NCBI GenBank assembly: GCA_045106955.1
Contig: JBGCFO010000023.1
Span: 1-29,793, forward strand
Direction: 5' to 3'
Length of the DNA stretch: 29,793 nucleotides
Origin: JBGCFO01 sp045106955
Lineage (GTDB): Bacteria; Pseudomonadota; Alphaproteobacteria; Rickettsiales; Rickettsiaceae
The notes beneath the pieces are model-generated. The model saw only the letters and a program-made list of their open reading frames with translations, had not been told where the DNA came from and did not search any database. The position numbers and the translations under genes were made by a program. Below are positions 24,992 through 29,793 of this stretch, piece after piece. Each line of letters opens with the position of its first letter. Position 1 is the stretch's first letter.

Positions 24992-25992
24992 ACTTTGCAG
25001 CTTTACAGACATACTTACTTCCCTTTGATAGTATTTTTGCAGAAAAAGGCATCAATGAAGTTATGGTGAATAAACCTGGAGAAATTTGGATTGAAAGATA
25101 TGGCGAGCTTAGCATGATTCCAATGCCAAAATTAGATACTAATCATTTACTTGGTTTAGGCAGGTTAATTGCCCAATCAACAGACCAGGTGATATCTGAG
25201 GCAACTCCTTTATTGTCAGCTACATTACCAAATGGATACAGGGTGCAAGTTGTTTTTCCGCCGTCTTGTGAACCTGGTTCGATAATATTTTCTATTCGCA
25301 AAGGAATGGCAATGCAGTTAACCTTAGATGAGTATGCAAAAATGGGGGCATTTGACAATACAAATATTCAGCCTACCTCAGATAAGCATGACGAAGTTTT
25401 AAATGATTATCTTAAGCAAAATAAAATAGAAGAATTTATCAAATATGCTATCACAGCAAAAAAGAATATACTTGTCAGTGGTGGTACTTCTACTGGTAAA
25501 ACCACTTTTGCTAATGCTGCGCTTACTACGATTCCAATGAATGAAAGGTTAATTACAGTTGAAGATGCAAGAGAAGTAATGTTGCAACAAAAAAATACTG
25601 TTCATTTATTAGCATCGAGAGGAGGGCAAGGTAGAGCAAATGTCTCTACAGAAGATTTAATAGAGGCATGTTTAAGATTAAGACCTGATCGCATTATCGT
25701 AGGAGAGCTACGAGGTAAGGAAGCTTTTAGTTTTTTGAGAGCTGTTAATACTGGTCATCCAGGATCAATTACAACATTACATGCTGATACCCCAAATATG
25801 GCATTTGAACAGTTAAAGTTAATGGTTATGCAGGCTGGACTTGGAATGCCGCCAGATGAAATTAAAAAATATATTATGACAGTTATAGATGTAGTAGTGC
25901 AGCTAAAACGCGGTTCAGGAGGAAAAAGATATGTATCTGAGATATATTATAAAAATTTCAATCATGATAAAAACCAAAAAAGCAAAGATTAG
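24988..25992 (+). CDS. virB11: Type IV secretion ATPase VirB11
   Basis: VirB11 is a hexameric AAA-like ATPase on the cytoplasmic side that powers pilus/substrate switching. The 334-residue protein has the N-terminal domain to about 150, then Walker A GGTSTGKTT at 165-173 (K171), the Asp box TVEDAREV, Walker B RPDRIIVGELRG with E240, and the His box GHPGSITTLHAD (H257, H265). All catalytic elements are intact. It overlaps virB10 by four bases (ATGA), indicating coupled translation, and is followed by virD4 after 18 bases. Confidence 0.97.
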   Translation: MNFAALQTYLLPFDSIFAEKGINEVMVNKPGEIWIERYGELSMIPMPKLDTNHLLGLGRLIAQSTDQVISEATPLLSATLPNGYRVQVVFPPSCEPGSIIFSIRKGMAMQLTLDEYAKMGAFDNTNIQPTSDKHDEVLNDYLKQNKIEEFIKYAITAKKNILVSGGTSTGKTTFANAALTTIPMNERLITVEDAREVMLQQKNTVHLLASRGGQGRANVSTEDLIEACLRLRPDRIIVGELRGKEAFSFLRAVNTGHPGSITTLHADTPNMAFEQLKLMVMQAGLGMPPDEIKKYIMTVIDVVVQLKRGSGGKRYVSEIYYKNFNHDKNQKSKD

Positions 25993-26010
25993 TAATAATA
26001 AGCAATCATT

Positions 26011-27735
26011 ATGAATATTCAGGAATTACGCAATGTCATCGGACGAATACTAGTTATAATTATATTGTTAATTATATCCGGATTAATTTCTACTGCATTA
26101 ATGATGTTTTTGTCAGATAATTTTGATCGCACAGCAGAGAATTCTTCAGAGATACAAGCCTTATACGTTTGGACAATCTGGTTAATAGACAATTGGTCTG
26201 AATTGTCTATTTCAGATTACGATTATCTAAAGATTAAGATCACAGTCTCTTTATTGAGCCCATTAATTTTAATGACAATAGTATATATTGCATTGTTAGA
26301 AAAAATTAGATCTATTAATTTTTTCTCAGCTCAACAATCAGCGTATGGAGATGCTCATTGGGCTACAAATAGCGATGTCCAAAGGGCTAATTTGCGATCA
26401 AAGCAAGGCATGTTACTTGGTTGTGATAGTCACGGATATTTCGTCGCTAGTGGTTATGAGCATGCATTATTATTTGCTCCAACTGGTTCAGGAAAAGGTG
26501 TTGGCTTTGTAATACCTAATGCGCTATTTTGGGATCAATCTATGATTGTTCATGATATTAAATTAGAAAATTATGAAAAAACGAGTGGTTGGAGAGAGTC
26601 TCAGGGCCAAGAAGTTTTTGTATGGGAACCGTCAAATCCTAATGGAATTACTCATTGTTATAATCCAATAGATTGGGTAAGTCCAAAACCAGGACAAATG
26701 GTTGATGATGTACAGAAAATTTCAAATTTAATTATTCCAGATCAGAAATTTTGGGAGAATGAAGCAAGAACATTATTCTCTGGAATTGTATTATATTTAA
26801 TGTGTGATGATACCAAGGTTAAATCTTTTGGAGAAGTGGTACGCACTATACGTAGTGATGATGTAGCTTATAATTTAGCTGTTGCACTTGATACTCTAGG
26901 TGAAGTTATGCATCCGGTTGGATATATGAATATTGCAGCCTTTTTACAAAAAGCAGATAAAGAACGTTCGGGCGTTGTTTCAACATTAAGTTCTGGTTTA
27001 GAATTGTGGGCGAATCCTCTAATCGATGCAGCCACCGCCTCATCTGATTTTAATATCATGGAGATCAAGAAAAAGAAAACCACTATATATGTTGGCTTAA
27101 CGCCTGATAATCTAACGCGATTACAGAAATTGATGCAAGTATTTTATCAGCAAGCAACTGAATTTTTAACTCGAGTAATACCAGATCCTAAAGAAGAGCC
27201 GTATGGTGTATTATTTTTGATGGATGAGTTTCCGACGTTAGGCAAGATGGATCAATTTAAATCAGGTATAGCTTTTTTTAGAGGGTATAATGTTCGATTA
27301 TTTTTAGTTGTACAAGATACTCAGCAGTTAAAGGGGATATATGAAGAATCTGGTATGAATTCATTTTTGTCAAATTCTAAATATAGAATTACTTTTGCAG
27401 CTAATAACTACGAGACAGCAAATCTCATTTCTCAGCTTTGTGGAAATCAGACTATAAAGCAATCATCTTACAGTGGACCTGCGTTTGCATCTTTAAACTT
27501 CTCTTCTCACAATAAAAGCGTGTCTAATATTTCTAGAGCATTACTTTTACCTCAAGAAGTATTAACATTGCCTCGTGACGAGCAAATTATTTTAATTGAA
27601 TCATTTCCACCAATTAAATCCAAAAAAATTCAATATTACACAGACAAAGCATTTACTATTAAGTTAATGAACAAAACTCATATACCAACTCAAAAACCCT
27701 TTGACATTAGGCAATTTAGACGACAGGAAGAGTGA
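26011..27735 (+). CDS. virD4: Type IV secretion coupling protein VirD4
   Basis: VirD4 is the membrane ATPase that recruits substrates to the channel. The 574-residue protein has two N-terminal membrane segments (about 11-34 and 78-96), then the AYGDAHWAT region typical of the family, Walker A APTGSGKG at 156-163 (K162), and Walker B VLFLMDEFPTLG with D405 and E406. The all-alpha domain lies between. The protein ends with a short basic tail (DIRQFRRQEE). The rest of a complete system (virB3, virB4, virB6, virB7 and a full-length virB9) must lie elsewhere, as is usual in Rickettsiales, where the vir genes are split into several clusters. Confidence 0.97.
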   Translation: MNIQELRNVIGRILVIIILLIISGLISTALMMFLSDNFDRTAENSSEIQALYVWTIWLIDNWSELSISDYDYLKIKITVSLLSPLILMTIVYIALLEKIRSINFFSAQQSAYGDAHWATNSDVQRANLRSKQGMLLGCDSHGYFVASGYEHALLFAPTGSGKGVGFVIPNALFWDQSMIVHDIKLENYEKTSGWRESQGQEVFVWEPSNPNGITHCYNPIDWVSPKPGQMVDDVQKISNLIIPDQKFWENEARTLFSGIVLYLMCDDTKVKSFGEVVRTIRSDDVAYNLAVALDTLGEVMHPVGYMNIAAFLQKADKERSGVVSTLSSGLELWANPLIDAATASSDFNIMEIKKKKTTIYVGLTPDNLTRLQKLMQVFYQQATEFLTRVIPDPKEEPYGVLFLMDEFPTLGKMDQFKSGIAFFRGYNVRLFLVVQDTQQLKGIYEESGMNSFLSNSKYRITFAANNYETANLISQLCGNQTIKQSSYSGPAFASLNFSSHNKSVSNISRALLLPQEVLTLPRDEQIILIESFPPIKSKKIQYYTDKAFTIKLMNKTHIPTQKPFDIRQFRRQEE

Positions 27736-28206
27736 TAACCAAATGCTGTGCATAAGAATGCAGCTTGAACTTCACACTTTGCAGATCTAGATGATAGCCA
27801 GCCAATTTAATACCATTTGACATTCTTCAAAAAAGAACCTCAAAATGACAAAATCGAAAAAGCCTAGTAAAATCAAGGGCTTGATAGATGCGTACCTTCG
27901 ACGCTGACGTTTACGCATGCAAGCGGAGAATTGGAGAGTAAAAAGGGAGATTTTGGTGTAAAATTGGTGATTTTAGGATTCTCTAGGTACGCATGTGTTA
28001 CGCGACTGAAACTTGCCAAAGTCCATGAATACTGGGGTTTAGAGATCCTGAAACAAGTTCAGGATGACATGCAAAAACTTTTCGAAAATTCAAAACTGGC
28101 GGAGGTTAGCATCCCTAGGTATAGCGCTCTCCAAACTGGGTAGGAAATATGAAATTCAATCCCATTTGGCTTAGGTATATTACACTGCTCATAAATGAAA
28201 GCCTTG
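27736..28206. other. 471-base non-coding gap with palindromic repeats
   Basis: The stretch between virD4 and the convergent phosphopantetheinyl transferase gene holds no recognisable gene. It is richer in G+C than its neighbours, especially from about 27860 to 28140. A 70-residue open frame (27931-28143) contains the peptide ILKQVQDDM, which is what a widespread alphaproteobacterial palindromic repeat yields when translated, so I treat it as repeat DNA. An imperfect palindrome (gctgtgcat/atgcagc) just after virD4 lacks a T-run. Confidence 0.7.
27888..28070 (+). repeat. REP/RPE-like palindromic repeat region
   Basis: Two inverted repeats are visible. ATGCGTACCT at 27888-27897 is matched by AGGTACGCAT at 27985-27994. 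Downstream, ATCCTGAA at 28045-28052 and TTCAGGAT at 28058-28065 enclose acaag, within gagatcctgaaacaagttc. From memory, this second sequence is a common dispersed palindromic repeat in rickettsial and other alphaproteobacterial genomes. The tacgcatg motif also occurs twice in direct orientation (near 27912 and 27988). Confidence 0.65.
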
Positions 28207-28869
28207 TTATGAAACTAAATCAACTTTAGTATATATTGCTTTACCTCCAAAGAGTATATCAAAATTTCCACAAATAGATTTGATATCTCTTGGAATTTTC
28301 GATAACACTCTATTATTGATCAATCTAATCTTAAAACTGCTTTTTCTAAAATTGATATCATAAACTTCTATCTCTTTGAAATCAAACAGCATATCATTTA
28401 TAGGGTTAATACATTTAAAAAAAGATTCTTTAGCAGAAAAGATCAAATAAATTATATGCAAATCTCGTTTAAGATTAATACACTCCAAAAAATTGTGTTC
28501 ATAGTTTGTGATTACTAATTCTCGCATTGCTTCTATTTTATTAACGCATGAACTTATTTCTTCTATATCAACCCCCAAGCTCAAAGCGTTTTTCTTAAAT
28601 GCGACAACAGATACGGAATAATTATCACAGTGACTTATTGAACCAGAAATACCAATGGGCCATATTGGTCTACAAAGATTATCTTGTCCGACACTACCTT
28701 TAAAGTTTCCTAGTAAGCGCTCTAATGCTTCTAATGCACATAACCGCCCCGATGCAAATTCATTTTGTCGTTTGAAAACAGCGTTTTTTAGTTTTTGAGG
28801 CATTACAAAACCTCTGTTTAAATAATTCTTTAAATCCTCATTTTGAATCTTTCTTAATATTTTAATCAT
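28207..28869 (-). CDS. Sfp/EntD-type 4'-phosphopantetheinyl transferase
   Basis: This family transfers the phosphopantetheine arm of CoA to a serine of carrier proteins, mostly those of nonribosomal peptide, polyketide or siderophore synthases. The 220-residue protein has the elements in order: FASGRLCALEAL (about 38-49), WPIGISGSISHC (70-81), SLGVDIEEI (97-105) with metal-binding D101 and E103, and the signature FSAKESFFKC (144-153) with K147 and E148. It appears intact. It is a separate type from AcpS, which normally serves fatty-acid synthesis. Its ATG overlaps by one base (TGATG) the old stop of the disrupted dioxygenase gene upstream, so the two were once an operon. No carrier-protein or synthase gene is in the window. 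Confidence 0.88.
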   Translation of the reverse strand: MIKILRKIQNEDLKNYLNRGFVMPQKLKNAVFKRQNEFASGRLCALEALERLLGNFKGSVGQDNLCRPIWPIGISGSISHCDNYSVSVVAFKKNALSLGVDIEEISSCVNKIEAMRELVITNYEHNFLECINLKRDLHIIYLIFSAKESFFKCINPINDMLFDFKEIEVYDINFRKSSFKIRLINNRVLSKIPRDIKSICGNFDILFGGKAIYTKVDLVS

Positions 28870-29574
28870 CAGAACCGAAGCACTACCAGGCGCATTATAT
28901 GTGGTTTATCAATTTCTATGTACCTCATCTGGATCCATGTCTATTATTGAATCAGTATGAGTCCAATTAACAAAAATAGATTTTTTGTCTGTTATAGGAT
29001 GTTTTCTAAATAATGGATGAATACAATCTAGTCGTTGATCTTCTTTACTGATTATTAAATCATAACCTTTTTTCTTATAACGCTGCATCAATCTAGCAGA
29101 AAAACCAAAAATAGCTTTTTGCGATTCTAATTTCTGTTTTATCTCTAAATTTAAATCTTCATATGCTTTCGTTGTATTAGCAAATAAAGTATTGCCACCA
29201 ATATCAGGAACTTGCTCAGCATAGAGAAATGAAAACTTAGGAGGTATCTTTTCATAACACATATCAGAATGCCAAATATAAAATTGTGGCCCTGGATAAC
29301 CTTTAGATACTCCATTTTCTATTACATTAGAAACATAAGTCATTTCCAGGTAAGGACAAGTGTTGTTTTTTAATGGGCGTGGCTCAATTTCTCCAAATTG
29401 TTTACAAAATTGAATTTGTTCAATAGGAGAAAGATTCTGATTTTTAAATATTACTACCTTATTTTCTAATATTAACTCTTCAAGATAAGCAATTAAATTT
29501 GATTCCATTTGTGAATGTAACTCTAAACCAACTTCCATCCCAAATCTGTTACATAGAGTTTTTGTGTTAAACAT
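28869..29574 (-). pseudogene. TauD/TfdA-family dioxygenase gene with internal deletion
   Basis: The intact part (29574 to 28909, 221 residues) is the front of an Fe(II)/2-oxoglutarate dioxygenase: KVVIFKNQNLSPIEQIQF, then the facial-triad H102-x-D104 in WHSDMCYE, then GGNTLFANTTKAYEDL and HPLFRKHPITDKKSIFVN. It stops at DEVHRN, before the distal His and the Arg that bind iron and 2-oxoglutarate. In the next frame, at 28913-28869, lies IDKPHIMRLVVLRF plus stop, which matches the R-x-M-x-R-type end of this family. I infer that about 60 residues between the two were deleted with a frame change. The product would lack the triad's third ligand and should be inactive as a dioxygenase. Substrate unknown. 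Confidence 0.8.
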
Positions 29575-29622
29575 GATAAGCGCCCAAATTATAAGATTTA
29601 TATTTTGTTAAAAAGGTATGAA

Positions 29623-29635
29623 TTAACAATGTTAA
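29623..29635. promoter_or_regulatory. Palindrome TTAACA-A-TGTTAA upstream of the dioxygenase gene
   Basis: A perfect 6-base inverted repeat around one base lies about 50 bases before the dioxygenase start and 19 bases from the insertion-sequence end. It could be an operator, but such AT-rich palindromes occur by chance. Confidence 0.2.
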
Positions 29636-29653
29636 CATAGAAGTAATCAAGCA

Positions 29654-29793
29654 GGTTCTGTCGCATCTATTGCTTCAGTTCAGCCTATCTTTATAAATCC
29701 AACCTTTAGTTTATACTAATCCCATAATGGTCTTAAATCGCTCAAAGGTAGAAAGATTATTATCTACTCCTATTATTTGTTTCTTATATATTA
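29654..29793 (-). mobile_element. End of an IS6-like insertion sequence, cut by window edge
   Basis: The terminal sequence GGTTCTGTCGCATC from 29654 resembles the GGTTCTGTTGCAAA type of IS6-family ends. A transposase C-terminus lies inside it, reading toward this end with its stop 57 bases in, the usual IS6 spacing. The rest of the element is beyond the window, so the other end and any target duplication cannot be checked. Confidence 0.55.
29711..29793 (-). CDS. IS6-family-like transposase, C-terminal 26 residues only
   Basis: The frame enters from the right edge and ends at the TAA at 29711-29713. The fragment begins IYKKQIIGVDNN and ends FERFKTIMGLV. The pattern, a basic residue pair then Q-x-x-G-V, a short polar stretch, and a final hydrophobic FG-like end, resembles the C-terminus of IS6-family transposases (for example ...RKGQVQGV... 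ending near IFGV). The fragment is short, so the family call rests as much on the adjacent terminal repeat as on the protein. Confidence 0.5.
   Translation of the reverse strand, partial: IYKKQIIGVDNNLSTFERFKTIMGLV

Noticed and set aside
27931..28143. 70-residue open frame after virD4
   Set aside because: It translates palindromic repeat DNA (ILKQVQDDM peptide), has no ribosome-binding site, and its composition differs from real genes here.
1..29793. Riboswitches, CRISPR arrays, toxin-antitoxin pairs, phage genes
   Set aside because: I looked on both strands and saw no supporting motif or gene.

Overview
The window is strongly AT-rich, compact bacterial DNA that reads as an alphaproteobacterium of the order Rickettsiales. 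The case rests on the combination of genes: a rickettsial-type vir type IV secretion cluster (virB8, a short virB9, virB10, virB11, virD4), pccB/pccA, an ELM1-family gene next to ftsZ, HemJ, MlaA/MlaC, and short intergenic gaps. I cannot fix the genus from sequence alone.

Layout. Positions 1-1640 hold a degenerate initiator-tRNA-like sequence and cysS on the minus strand. Positions 1646-4490 hold a PleC-like membrane histidine kinase whose stop overlaps the start of rodA. Positions 4548-7926 form an envelope operon: TPR-methyltransferase, mlaA, mlaC, bamD. Positions 8107-8804 carry two small genes I do not recognise. Positions 8807-10072 (minus) are dapD-holC. Positions 10168-15446 run plus: zinc-ribbon membrane protein, RDD protein, pccB, pccA, hemJ. 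Positions 15509-16619 are nusB and rlmE (overlapping), followed by a terminator and by pal on the minus strand. Positions 17382-19875 are an ELM1-family gene and ftsZ. A 564-base gap (19876-20439) holds a broken small ORF, a strong hairpin and a possible insertion-sequence end. Then come rplT, rpmI and a PCu(A)C copper chaperone on the minus strand.

Positions 21785-27735 are the secretion cluster. virB8/virB9 and virB10/virB11 overlap, which suggests one transcription unit. VirB9 has only its N-terminal domain. VirB10 has a long acidic, lysine-rich cytoplasmic N-terminus and an extended insert in its channel domain.

The last 2 kb (27736-29793) differ in character. They contain a non-coding, relatively GC-rich stretch with palindromic repeats of the type scattered in rickettsial and other alphaproteobacterial genomes, an Sfp/EntD-type phosphopantetheinyl transferase, a TauD/TfdA dioxygenase gene with an internal deletion (its C-terminal codons survive in another frame directly before the transferase), and the end of an IS6-like insertion sequence running off the right edge. 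I read this as the decaying edge of an accessory metabolic locus. It is the most interesting part of the window. I did not find a clear undescribed defence or mobile system.
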